Source: Chitinophaga pollutisoli
GTDB taxonomy: Bacteria; Bacteroidota; Bacteroidia; Chitinophagales; Chitinophagaceae
Length of the DNA stretch: 64,000 nucleotides
Reading direction: 5' to 3'
Assembly: GCF_038396755.1 (NCBI RefSeq)
Contig: NZ_CP149822.1
Span: 5,238,001-5,302,000, forward strand
The position numbers and the translations under genes are program-made. Numbering within the stretch: the stretch's first letter is position 1; each line of letters starts with the position of its first letter. The notes below the pieces were generated by a model that made no database searches, was not told the DNA's origin, and saw only the letters and a program-made list of their open reading frames with translations. Shown here one piece after another: positions 15,696 through 23,704 of this stretch.

Positions 15696-18095
15696 TTAGA
15701 ATTTCATCCTCTGAATACGAACGGCGTTCAGAATCGCCAGCAGTGCCACACCTACATCTGCGAAAACCGCCTCCCACATAGTGGCTAATCCACCAGCACC
15801 GAGAATCAGCACGATAGCCTTCACCCCAAACGCCAGGGCAATATTTTGCCAAACCACGCGGTTCGTGGCGCGGCCGATCTTCATGGCGATGGGGATGCGG
15901 GAAGGCTGATCGGTCTGGATCACCACGTCCGCCGTTTCGATGGCTGCGTCGCTGCCCACCCCACCCATGGCGATTCCCACGTCGCTGAGCGCGAGTACGG
16001 GGGCATCGTTGATACCGTCGCCCACGAACGCGATAACGGCGCCGGGCTCCTTTTTGATTTGCTCCACTTTCTCCACCTTGTTTTCCGGCAAAAGGTCGCC
16101 GAAAGCGCGGTCAATTTTGAGGACTGCGGCCACTTTATCAACTACGGCCTGCTTGTCGCCGCTGAGCATGGTTGTCTGAACATTCATTTCGTGCAATGCC
16201 TGCACGGCCTCCTGCGCATCTTCCTTCAGCTCGTCGGCAATGGTGATATATCCGGCAAACTTTCCATCGACGCCTACCATTACAACGGTATCGGTGATCG
16301 CTGTCGCTTCCGGCGGAATGGGGATCCCTAACTTCTGCATGAACTTTCCATTTCCTGCTGCGACCATCTTCCCACCGATCGTACCCTTCAGACCATGTCC
16401 GCTGATTTCCTCCAGCGCATCCACGGTCTGGCCGTCAGCGTCCTTTCCGGCGTGCTCCACAACCGCGGCCGCAATGGGATGGGTTGATTTGCTTTCCAGC
16501 GCAGCGGCCAGCGGCAGCCAGGTTCCTTCCGGCAGGTCGAAGCTGCGGACTTCCTGCACCCGGAAAACACCCTTCGTCAGCGTTCCGGTCTTATCCATCA
16601 CCACGCGGTTCACTTTGGTAATGAGGTCGAGGTAGTTGGAGCCCTTGAACAGAATACCCTTACGGGAAGCGGCGCCGATACCACCGAAGTAGCCGAGCGG
16701 TATGGAGATCACCAGCGCACAGGGGCACGAAATCACCAGGAAGATCAAAGCCCGGTACAGCCAGTCGTTGAATACATAATTATCGACGAAGAAATACGGC
16801 AAGAGCGTGATGCCTATGGCTAGGAAAACCACGATGGGCGTGTAAACCCGCGCGAACTTGCGGATAAACTGTTCCGTCTTCGCTTTCCGCGTGGTAGCCT
16901 CCTGGACCATCGTAAGAATGCGCGCCAGGGAGCTGTCATTGAACAATTTCGTGACTTGCAGCTCTACGACTTTTTCCTGATTTATCATACCTGCCAGCAC
17001 GGTTTCCCCTTTGCGGAATGAAGAGGGTTTGCTTTCGCCCGTCAGCGCGGCAGTGTTAAAAGAACTGCCATCGTTGAGGATAACTCCATCCAGCGGCACC
17101 TTTTCACCTACCTTGATCTGGATCGTATCGCCCACTTTTACGGCCGTAGGGCGCATGGATTTGTATTTACCGTCCACGAGCACCATTGCGGTATCGGGGC
17201 GAATGTCCAGTAACGCCTTGATGCTGCGCTTCGCCCGGCTAACAGCAGCGCCCTGAAAGAGCTCACCGACGGTATAAAAGAGCATGACAGCCACGCCTTC
17301 CGGATATTCCCCGATATAGAAGGCGCCCAGGGTGGCGATGGTCATCAATACGAATTCAGTGAACACATCACCTTTGAAAAGCAACCGGATGCCGTGCATG
17401 GCTACCGGCCACCCAACCGGCAGATATGCTATGCCATACCATACCAGCCGCACCCAGCCCGTAAAAAAAGACGGTTTGATGAAGTTATCGGCCGCAAGCC
17501 CGGCCATGAGCATCACGAAGCTGATGATTGCGGGCAAATACTCCCGCCACGGGGACGAGCCCGCCGGTGCTGGTGCGTGATCGTGCTCTTCTTCATCCTC
17601 CACTTCCTCGCCGGTTCCTTCCGGCTGATGGGTATGTACATTGGCGGCGGTGGATTTTGTTTTCAAGCCTTGCCGCTCTATCTCCTTCAAGATGGTTTCC
17701 TTATTGGTCGCGTTCCTGTCGAATTCGATGCGGATGTTGCCCGTGGCGGAAACGGAAACATCCACGATGCCGTTCACCTTTTTCAGTTGACTTTCCACCA
17801 CGGCCGCTTCGATCATTTCCCGGATCGCCTCGACCTCGATCACCAGGTGGCCGTACTTCCGCGAAACGGATGCGCCTGCTTCCTGGGCGAATTGTTGGAT
17901 TTGCTCCAGCGAGATTTCGTCCGGATCGAAATGGAAGCAAAGCCTGGCGCCGTTCTGCGTATCCGCAGGTACAACGTGCGCTTTTTCGATGCCTTTATGC
18001 TGCTGCATGGCGGCGATGACGCGCTGCACGCAAGCATCCCTTTCATCCGGAACTTCCGGCAAAACCAAATCCAGATCGATCTTGATTTTTTCCAT
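15696..18095 (-). CDS. P1B-type Zn/Cd/Pb-exporting ATPase (ZntA-like)
   Basis: The 799-residue ATPase has metal-site helix ISCPCALVISIPLGYFGGIGA, which places it in the Zn/Cd/Pb group rather than the copper group. DKTGTLTKG and FVGDGINDAPVLALSDVGIAMG are intact. The closing helix has KAIVLILGAGGLATMWEAV with the family Lys and Asp. The N-terminus has two HMA-like repeats that lack CxxC pairs, then an acidic His linker (HTHQPEG, EDEEEHDHAP) that may bind zinc instead. It is the last gene of the arsR-merTP operon and would export divalent metals from the cytosol. Confidence 0.9.
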   Translation of the reverse strand: MEKIKIDLDLVLPEVPDERDACVQRVIAAMQQHKGIEKAHVVPADTQNGARLCFHFDPDEISLEQIQQFAQEAGASVSRKYGHLVIEVEAIREMIEAAVVESQLKKVNGIVDVSVSATGNIRIEFDRNATNKETILKEIERQGLKTKSTAANVHTHQPEGTGEEVEDEEEHDHAPAPAGSSPWREYLPAIISFVMLMAGLAADNFIKPSFFTGWVRLVWYGIAYLPVGWPVAMHGIRLLFKGDVFTEFVLMTIATLGAFYIGEYPEGVAVMLFYTVGELFQGAAVSRAKRSIKALLDIRPDTAMVLVDGKYKSMRPTAVKVGDTIQIKVGEKVPLDGVILNDGSSFNTAALTGESKPSSFRKGETVLAGMINQEKVVELQVTKLFNDSSLARILTMVQEATTRKAKTEQFIRKFARVYTPIVVFLAIGITLLPYFFVDNYVFNDWLYRALIFLVISCPCALVISIPLGYFGGIGAASRKGILFKGSNYLDLITKVNRVVMDKTGTLTKGVFRVQEVRSFDLPEGTWLPLAAALESKSTHPIAAAVVEHAGKDADGQTVDALEEISGHGLKGTIGGKMVAAGNGKFMQKLGIPIPPEATAITDTVVMVGVDGKFAGYITIADELKEDAQEAVQALHEMNVQTTMLSGDKQAVVDKVAAVLKIDRAFGDLLPENKVEKVEQIKKEPGAVIAFVGDGINDAPVLALSDVGIAMGGVGSDAAIETADVVIQTDQPSRIPIAMKIGRATNRVVWQNIALAFGVKAIVLILGAGGLATMWEAVFADVGVALLAILNAVRIQRMKF

Positions 18096-18110
18096 ATGAG
18101 GGCTTTATAT

Positions 18111-18140
18111 CGGCGGCGCCCGACTTCACGAGCGCCGCCG
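18111..18140 (-). terminator. GC-rich intercistronic hairpin
   Basis: A perfect 9-bp stem (18111-18119 with 18132-18140) sits in the 63-base gap between the TonB receptor and the ZntA-like ATPase. No T run follows it, so it is more likely an mRNA-processing or attenuating hairpin than a full terminator. Confidence 0.4.
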
Positions 18141-18158
18141 GAGTTAAATCATCAGGTT

Positions 18159-20330
18159 TTACAGGCGCAGCTTCAGGCCGCCGTTTACGACGAAGCCATC
18201 CAGCGGCGCGTAAATATCCCGGAAAACGGGATTGGTAACGGTGCCGGTGTAAATCGAATCGAAACGTGTCTGCCGGGTGTCGAGGAAGTTCTCGAAATTC
18301 ACGAACAGGGAGAACTTTTCCCAGATCTTCTCAGCCATGAATCCGCAAATCCAGTACGGTTTGCCGGTTTTGCCGTCGCTCAGCTGCTGCTTGCTGTAGT
18401 AGTAGCCTTCCAGTCCGAACTTCCATTTTTCTTCGATCTCGTACATCAAAACATTGTTGAGCCGGTGGCGGGAAGTCAGGTAGTTTTCCCGTTTGATGCC
18501 GTTTTCGTTGATCTGCGCGTCGGTGAACGTATAACCGATGAACAGTTTGAGATCGTCGAAGCTCACTTTTACGTTAGTTTCCCATCCTTTTGTATCAATA
18601 TGGCCTTCTGCATTGACGAGCCGGTAGAGATTACCGGGGGCGCTGGTCAGCAGCAGCGGGTCGTTGATCCGGGTGTAAAAGAACAGCTGGTTCACGCTGA
18701 GGCTAACCTTTCCGTCCGCGAAGCCGGTCCGGTAGTTCAGGTCGAAATTGGCGCCGTAGGACCGTTCCAGTTTGTTATCGTCCGAATTGATCGGCAACAC
18801 GGAATGATACTGGAGCCTTTCCGTTTCTTCGGTGAAAATGGTCGGCGTTTTATACCCCAATCCGCCGCCGATCCGCGACGAGAACTTCGGCGAGAACTTG
18901 AACAGCACGGAAGCCCGCGGGAGGAGCACAAAGCCGTAGTCGACCACGTAGTCACCGCGGAGCCCGGTTTCCAGATGAACTGCCTCGCTGGCCTTCCAGG
19001 TGTTTTGCACGAATGCGCCGACGGTGTTCTGATCGTAGTTCCGGAGCGGGATGGTATCAGTTTTGGCCTCTTTGAAGTTGTCGGTGTAAACGTTGACCCC
19101 GGCAACCCATTCGGAACGCTCCCGATGCCGGCTGTAGGCCGCTTCCGTGTAGGATGACCATTGCGTGCCATCGAATACATAACCCGGGATGCTGAGCTTT
19201 CGTTTAAAATTATTCACGGAATTTTTCACGGTCAGACTGCTGTTTTCGCTGAAATCGTGATCGAATGCCAGCTGGGTGCTGTACCGTTGGGTCTTGTTTT
19301 TCTCGAAATAGGAATGCGTAGCGTCCCCGCGGCCTTTGATATACTGAATATCGCCGCCGGTGCGGTCTTCGAGGGTGGCGTTTACGCCAAAGTTCAGACG
19401 GGTACGTGGGTTGAAGTACAGGAACAGCTTCGGGTTGATGTTATACCTTTCAAACTTGGGTATCGCAGTGAAACCCGTGTTTGATGGATCGTAGGGCCGG
19501 TTGCTGTTGCGGGATGCGAACACCGTCAGGCCCACTTTCTCGAACTTCTGCCCATAAAACCCGCTCACGTCCAGCCCGCCGGCGGACGTGCCGTTCACCA
19601 GGAACCGGAGATCCCGTTCTTCGGTCGGCGTCCGGGAAATGAGGTTGACCAGGCCGGCGATGGCACCACCGCCGTAGAGCGTGGAGGCCGAGCCCTTGAT
19701 TACCTCTACCTGTTTAAGGTCGAGCGGCGGCGTCTGCAGGAGGCCCAGACCACCGGAGAACCCGGCATACAGCGGGAAACCATCTTTGAGGATTTGGGTA
19801 TATCGCCCGTCGAGCCCCTGGATGCGGATGCTGGAGTTGGCGGAAGTCGCGGAAACCTGCTGCGTCTGGATGCCGGTGCTTTCATTGAGCATCATGCGGA
19901 TGTCGCCGGGTTTCATGTTGCCTTTTTCTTCCAGTTCCTCCCCGGCAATGAATTCCACGCGGGTCGGAATATTCTGGATGGTGCGGGTGCTTCGGGTGGA
20001 TGTGATCACCACTTCCTCGATCTCCTCGGATTCTTCTTCAAGCAGGATGGTTAGGGTGTCGGTACCGCGCGGGAACACCAGCGTGTCGATAATCGTTTCA
20101 AAACCCACAAAGCTGAACGCGACAGCCTGCCGGCCGTCAGGGATGTTCCGGAGGATGGCGATGCCGTCTTCACCGGATTTCGCGCCGAGCGAAGTTCCAG
20201 GAAGGGCAACCGTGGCGCCGGTCAGAGGCACTTTACTGTCTGCTTCCAGGATGCGCGCGATCAGTACGTTTTGTGCATTGCATATATAGCTGATACAGGC
20301 TAACAAGCCCGTAAATACGATTCTTTTCAT
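18159..20330 (-). CDS. TonB-dependent outer-membrane receptor
   Basis: The 723-residue protein has a signal peptide and a CarboxypepD-like beta-sandwich (LIARILEADSKVPLTGATVALPG). A TonB-box region (EEIEEVVITSTRS) follows, then the plug (SSIRIQGLDGRYTQILKDG and IKGSASTLYGGGAIAGLVNLIS) and a 22-strand type barrel ending in VNGGLKLRL. It would import a ligand, perhaps a metal complex, using TonB energy. Its place between a mercury/arsenic-type regulator and a metal-exporting ATPase is notable. The ligand is unknown. Confidence 0.9.
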   Translation of the reverse strand: MKRIVFTGLLACISYICNAQNVLIARILEADSKVPLTGATVALPGTSLGAKSGEDGIAILRNIPDGRQAVAFSFVGFETIIDTLVFPRGTDTLTILLEEESEEIEEVVITSTRSTRTIQNIPTRVEFIAGEELEEKGNMKPGDIRMMLNESTGIQTQQVSATSANSSIRIQGLDGRYTQILKDGFPLYAGFSGGLGLLQTPPLDLKQVEVIKGSASTLYGGGAIAGLVNLISRTPTEERDLRFLVNGTSAGGLDVSGFYGQKFEKVGLTVFASRNSNRPYDPSNTGFTAIPKFERYNINPKLFLYFNPRTRLNFGVNATLEDRTGGDIQYIKGRGDATHSYFEKNKTQRYSTQLAFDHDFSENSSLTVKNSVNNFKRKLSIPGYVFDGTQWSSYTEAAYSRHRERSEWVAGVNVYTDNFKEAKTDTIPLRNYDQNTVGAFVQNTWKASEAVHLETGLRGDYVVDYGFVLLPRASVLFKFSPKFSSRIGGGLGYKTPTIFTEETERLQYHSVLPINSDDNKLERSYGANFDLNYRTGFADGKVSLSVNQLFFYTRINDPLLLTSAPGNLYRLVNAEGHIDTKGWETNVKVSFDDLKLFIGYTFTDAQINENGIKRENYLTSRHRLNNVLMYEIEEKWKFGLEGYYYSKQQLSDGKTGKPYWICGFMAEKIWEKFSLFVNFENFLDTRQTRFDSIYTGTVTNPVFRDIYAPLDGFVVNGGLKLRL

Positions 20331-20402
20331 AATGGTTTATAGTATGATAAAACAGTTCAATTCGCCTCTGACGGAGGCGATGCCAATGGTTGATATGGAA
20401 AA

Positions 20403-20729
20403 TCAGGCTTTGGGTGGATGCCAGACGGCGGGCTGGTAGATGGAAAGAACGGAACTATCCGGTGTGCTGAAAATGTGTTTCGTGGGGATGGTCCAGGCGG
20501 TGAGAATTACCTTATTTGCGGTAACAACCACACCGTGGCAGGTATTGCAGGAAAAGAAGGGTGAACAGGGGAGCTCGGGTTTCTCGTGTTTTTCATGATC
20601 GTTATGATCTGCGCACTCGCGTCCCGAAGCCAGTTCGATCTCGTCTTCACAGCATGCATCTTCGCCGCAGCAAGGAACTGCGGACAGGGTGAGGACGTAT
20701 GCGGCGAAAAGGAGCCAGAACCACTTCAT
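20403..20729 (-). CDS. Small secreted Cys/His-rich protein
   Basis: The 108-residue product has a signal peptide (MKWFWLLFAAYVLTLSA) and then VPCCGEDACCEDEIEL. A His-rich stretch (CADHNDHEKHEK) and PCSPFFSCNTCHGVVV follow. It resembles the short Bacteroidota secreted proteins grouped as DUF6660, which often precede metal-related TonB receptors; that assignment is tentative. The Cys/His clusters suggest metal binding outside the cytosol. It precedes the TonB receptor by 72 bases. Confidence 0.6.
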   Translation of the reverse strand: MKWFWLLFAAYVLTLSAVPCCGEDACCEDEIELASGRECADHNDHEKHEKPELPCSPFFSCNTCHGVVVTANKVILTAWTIPTKHIFSTPDSSVLSIYQPAVWHPPKA

Positions 20730-20792
20730 CCGGTGAAATTACGAAAATATTTAATGATGCAAAAGCCGTCAAAGGGATTGGTGTTTGTCGGA

Positions 20793-21008
20793 CTATGCGC
20801 AACAAGACTTATTCATTTGTATCGGCGGACATTTGACAGTGCCATAGCTGCAATACACGCAGCAATCCCCGTGTTTCGGCTTTATCGTGATTTTGCAGTT
20901 CGTACATGCATAAAAGTACTGACAGGCATCAACCGGCATGGTTTCCTCCTTTTGAAAGCCGCAATGCGGGCAAGTGATTGTCGATTCGAGAACGATATTT
21001 TCTTGCAT
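20793..21008 (-). CDS. GDCCVxC-family small protein
   Basis: The 71-residue cytosolic protein has two CxxC knuckles (TCPHCGF and YACTNCKITI). The hallmark GDCCVYCSYGTVKCPPIQ follows and the C-terminus is CCA. This family (GDCCVxC, some members selenoproteins) is typically found next to mercury-transport genes, as here. It probably binds or relays a soft metal. All family Cys are ordinary Cys codons here. It lies 38 bases after merTP. Confidence 0.85.
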   Translation of the reverse strand: MQENIVLESTITCPHCGFQKEETMPVDACQYFYACTNCKITIKPKHGDCCVYCSYGTVKCPPIQMNKSCCA

Positions 21009-21046
21009 TGGTTTATGTTTTGCCTTATCAGCAGGTTTAATTTAAA

Positions 21047-21673
21047 TTACTTTGTATCCATAATTTCTGATCCCCGAACCTTGTAGCCGGTTTTCCCAAT
21101 CGCAGCTGAAATCGCATCGATGTTAGTTTTCGATGGATCGAAAGTCACCACGCTGTTTCTTGCTTTGAATGAAGTCGCATACGTCAAAACGCCCGGCACT
21201 TTGGAAATTTCATTGTTTACGTGGGCTTCGCAGCTCGCGCAGGTCATTCCCTGTATCGTAAACCTAGCCTGCAATTTGTTATCCGCGATGGAATGCACCG
21301 CTGCATTTTCATTGCCCTTCGGATAAAATACACTGGCATACAGCGGGAAAGTCATCATCAACACGGAGAAAAGGGTGATGATTCCCAGGAATTTCTTTGA
21401 TTGGTAATATGACGGCTTCTTCGCTGGTTCGCAGTGGCAATCATCAGCTGAAGGTTTCGCAGTTTTAAGTTGAAGGTACCAGGCGTATGCCAAAACCGCC
21501 ACTGAAGCGCCAATAAGGTAGGGTCGTGCCGGTTCAAGCCAGGAAAAGCTGGCCAGCAAACTGCTGCTGCCTGCGATCATGGCGATAATGGGCGTAATGC
21601 AGCAGATGGATGCTGCAATTGCGGTCAGTATGCCCGTCCCGATCGCGGCGCCGGAGGATCTGGCCTTTTTCAT
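21047..21673 (-). CDS. merTP: Mercuric transport fusion protein MerTP
   Basis: The 208-residue protein fuses MerT and MerP. The MerT-like part has the helix TAIAASICCITPIIAMIAG (vicinal Cys 24-25) and two or three more membrane segments. The C-terminal HMA domain has IQGMTCASCEAHVNNEI. The form is well known in Bacteroidota, where it moves Hg(II) inward. No MerA reductase gene is present in the window, so the usual detoxification partner is missing. Its start overlaps the arsR stop by 4 bases, so the two are translationally coupled. Confidence 0.85.
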   Translation of the reverse strand: MKKARSSGAAIGTGILTAIAASICCITPIIAMIAGSSSLLASFSWLEPARPYLIGASVAVLAYAWYLQLKTAKPSADDCHCEPAKKPSYYQSKKFLGIITLFSVLMMTFPLYASVFYPKGNENAAVHSIADNKLQARFTIQGMTCASCEAHVNNEISKVPGVLTYATSFKARNSVVTFDPSKTNIDAISAAIGKTGYKVRGSEIMDTK

Positions 21674-22047
21674 GGCACTTCTGTTTTAAGGGTTTCCGAA
21701 TTGATATGTGTAAAAAACGGATTTAATGTTGGGAGGAATTCCTTCACCAGCGAGTAAAACACGGTCTGGCCTTCCTTCCGCGTCTGAACGATACCGCCGT
21801 CCTTCAGTTTCTTCAAATGCTGGGAAATAGCCGGGATGGTCATTCCCAAAATGTCTGAAAGATCACAGGGGCAAAGCTCATTTTCCTCCTCCAGCAGATA
21901 CATGATCTTCAGCCGGACTTCATTGCCGGCGAGCGACAGCACGGCAGACAAACTGGAAAAAGCCTTCTGTGCGGTCTTCAACTTGACTTGGCAGGCCATG
22001 ATTTGCGCCTGGTCTGCGAATAGACGAATACAAGTATTACCATTCAT
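21670..22047 (-). CDS. ArsR/SmtB-family metal-responsive repressor
   Basis: The 125-residue winged-helix regulator has ELCPCDLSDILGMTIPAISQHLKKLKDGGIVQ. The CPC motif in the first recognition-region helix corresponds to the alpha-3 metal site of ArsR-type sensors (ELCVCDL in classic ArsR). Another Cys occurs in MACQVK. It is the first gene of the merTP-GDCCVxC-TonB receptor-ATPase block and would repress it until metal binds. A perfect palindrome lies 25 bases before its start codon. Confidence 0.9.
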   Translation of the reverse strand: MNGNTCIRLFADQAQIMACQVKLKTAQKAFSSLSAVLSLAGNEVRLKIMYLLEEENELCPCDLSDILGMTIPAISQHLKKLKDGGIVQTRKEGQTVFYSLVKEFLPTLNPFFTHINSETLKTEVP

Positions 22048-22071
22048 CTACCAAAATTAACTAAAATCTCG

Positions 22072-22097
22072 ATTATTTAAGCAATTGCTTAAATAAT
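22072..22097. promoter_or_regulatory. 26-bp perfect palindrome, likely ArsR operator
   Basis: The sequence between 22072 and 22097 is a perfect inverted repeat centred between 22084 and 22085, with core TTAAGCAATTGCTTAA. It lies 25 bases upstream of the arsR ATG. ArsR/SmtB repressors bind imperfect palindromes of just this AT-rich kind overlapping their own promoter, so autoregulation is inferred. Confidence 0.75.
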
Positions 22098-22136
22098 TAG
22101 ACGGAGTTGATTTTTTGAACCAGGGAATGGAAAACC

Positions 22137-22496
22137 CTATTTCATCTTTAGCTTCCAGCCAATAAGTGCGACATCTATAAGTTCTGCTGTTGTTGAAAGC
22201 GTTTTGTCAAGCTGGAGGCGATATCGTCGAATGCTATATGCGCCGTCTTCTATTGTTACATATATCTTAATATTGTCCAGATCGCTGAAATAATACAACT
22301 TCGCGAAATCTTGCGATGGGTGAGGCAAAAAGCCAATTGTCGCCAAGTCATCTTCAGTCAGCTCGCTCAAGGACTTGTTTCTGATAACGGCGAGTTTATC
22401 GAAATCAAGGGTATTTATTAACCGTTGTACACGTTCCTGATACTCTTGCCGATCGGCTTCGGCATTGTAGTAGAGGCCAAATTCTTTAAAATCCAT
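22137..22496 (-). CDS. Unrecognised 119-residue protein
   Basis: The product starts MDFKEFGLYYNAEADRQEYQ; this ATG is preferred to an upstream one at 22544. It contains LINTLDFDKLAVIRNKSLSELTEDDLATIGFLPHPSQDF and a beta-rich C-terminus (IKIYVTIEDGAYSIRRYRLQL). The composition is that of a real soluble protein. No signal peptide, membrane segment or Cys cluster is present, and I do not recognise the family. It is read in the same direction as arsR but ends 40 bases upstream of the palindrome, so it is probably independent. Confidence 0.55.
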   Translation of the reverse strand: MDFKEFGLYYNAEADRQEYQERVQRLINTLDFDKLAVIRNKSLSELTEDDLATIGFLPHPSQDFAKLYYFSDLDNIKIYVTIEDGAYSIRRYRLQLDKTLSTTAELIDVALIGWKLKMK

Positions 22497-22791
22497 AAGA
22501 TGTGTTTTTGGTGTTGTAGATCGAAAATAGGGGTATTTGAGCATTCCGAAATGGAAGAAAATTCCACAATTTTATTAACAGGAAAGCAGCTGCTTTGGTG
22601 GAATTTTCATAAATTTGTGTATAATTTTATTAATTGTTCTTTACTTAAAATTGCTAAAAAGCAATCAAACACACAGGGGACCAATTCGGGGACCTATCGA
22701 ATTTTGATAGAGGTATTTCCGCTTTCATAGTGGATTTCGCCAGGATTTTTAATGATCCCAGCGGGATCACAAGATGAAAATCAAAGTAAGT

Positions 22792-22827
22792 AAAAGCCGC
22801 GCAGATCGCATGATCGGCGCGGCTTTT
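22792..22827. terminator. Bidirectional intrinsic terminator
   Basis: An 11-bp perfect stem (22792-22802 with 22817-22827) of the AAAAGCCGCGC type has a 14-base loop, and T-rich sequence follows on the plus strand. Confidence 0.7.
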
Positions 22828-22880
22828 CGCTTTTTATCAGGTGTTGTTAAACCTTGTTAAACCACTCTAAATGGTGGCAT

Positions 22881-22921
22881 AAAAGGTGGCACATAATTTC
22901 ACTAAATTGAGGCCACCTTTT
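22881..22921 (+). terminator. Terminator-like hairpin
   Basis: A 10-bp stem AAAAGGTGGC (22881-22890) pairs with 22912-22921 across a 21-base loop, followed by T residues. No gene leads into it on the plus strand, so its role is unclear. Confidence 0.45.
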
Positions 22922-23056
22922 TTCTCCGAAAGGATTGTCTGTATTGAATTGTAAGGAACTGAAACGGTTCATTTCGAACCATTCCAAACACACATTTCAG
23001 TTGCCTTAAAATATGATGTATGGGTGTAAGTACCCCATTTAGCGGACTGCACTTTT

Positions 23057-23700
23057 CTAGAGCGTCGCCCTTTTCAGGATAAACATGTTCCTCTCTTCAG
23101 GATTAAGCTTGTTTAACGCTTCGTGTGGTCGTCGATTGTTATATTCCTCTTTTCACTGAGCGGTTAGTTGTTTTACCTGGTCAAGATCGGAAGAACAGGT
23201 AAGCATCCAGCACCGCCTCCCTATAAAGCCCGTTAAACCTTTCAATATAGCCATTTTGCAAAGGTTTACCAGGCTGGATATATTGAATTTTGATATTGCG
23301 TTCCCTGCACCATAAGCAAAACTCAATAGGAAGTTACTTCCGGTCTGTTATCGACCCTGAACTGAGCTGGTTTATCTCTGCTTTCCAATATCCGCTCGAG
23401 TACACGAATAACTCTTTTGGCGGAAAGAGAAGTATCTACCTCAATGACCAGCGCTTCTCGTGAACAAACATCCATAACATTGAAGGTCCGAAACCGCCTG
23501 CTGCCGCGATCACTCATAAAGTCCATACTCCAGCTATGATTGATGGAGACTTACTTTAACAGTGGTTGTTTTAAACGGGCCGGCTAACGGTGACCCAGCT
23601 TTTTTTGTGACAAGGTCCTTAAGTATCTGGTTGCCCAGGGAAGGATCGGCGTACTTTTTCAGGTGTATTTCACCTGGAATTCCATGGCGGAATTGATGCA
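23057..23700 (-). mobile_element. Decayed IS3-family insertion sequence (orfA/orfB remnant)
   Basis: The minus strand encodes, in several broken frames, the tail of an IS3 OrfA (LKKYADPSLGNQILKDLVTKK, about 23600-23670). It also encodes parts of an OrfB integrase: INHSWSMDFMSDRGSRRFRTFNVMDV, RVIRVLERI, then [29 protein letters not shown], and finally EEYNNRRPHEALNKLNPEER. OrfA's end runs almost directly into mid-OrfB, so several hundred bases of orfB are deleted. In-frame stops and a missing DNGPEF core confirm it is dead. No terminal inverted repeats could be defined. The left end is the OrfB stop at 23057; the right end abuts the serine hydrolase gene. Confidence 0.8.
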
Positions 23701-23704
23701 GATG

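Larger units (their letters stand above)
22545..23056. other. Junction region without genes, with terminators and possible tRNA-end fragment
   Basis: About 500 bases with no convincing gene. It holds two hairpins (22792-22827 and 22881-22921) and a short stretch at 22754-22772 that resembles the 3' end of a tRNA. A repeated GGGGACC-like pair occurs around 22677-22697. Together with the adjacent IS remnant it looks like the edge of an inserted segment, but no integrase gene or clear direct repeat was found. Confidence 0.4.

Noticed and set aside
15278..15852. Open frames on the minus strand after the zinc/cadmium ATPase
   Set aside because: One overlaps the terminator and the ATPase end, and both have low-complexity translations without recognisable motifs.
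17394..19157. Long open frame of 587 codons on the plus strand opposite the ATPase and TonB receptor genes
   Set aside because: It is antisense to two clear protein genes and its translation is His/Arg-rich with no family match; it arises from codon bias.
21047..22047. Complete mercury-resistance operon
   Set aside because: MerTP and a regulator are present, but no MerA or MerB is encoded here and the regulator is ArsR-type rather than MerR.
22784..22860. Short open frame starting MKIKVSKSRADRMIG near the terminator
   Set aside because: It runs through a terminator hairpin and ends after about 28 codons; the similarity to an integrase start is not convincing.
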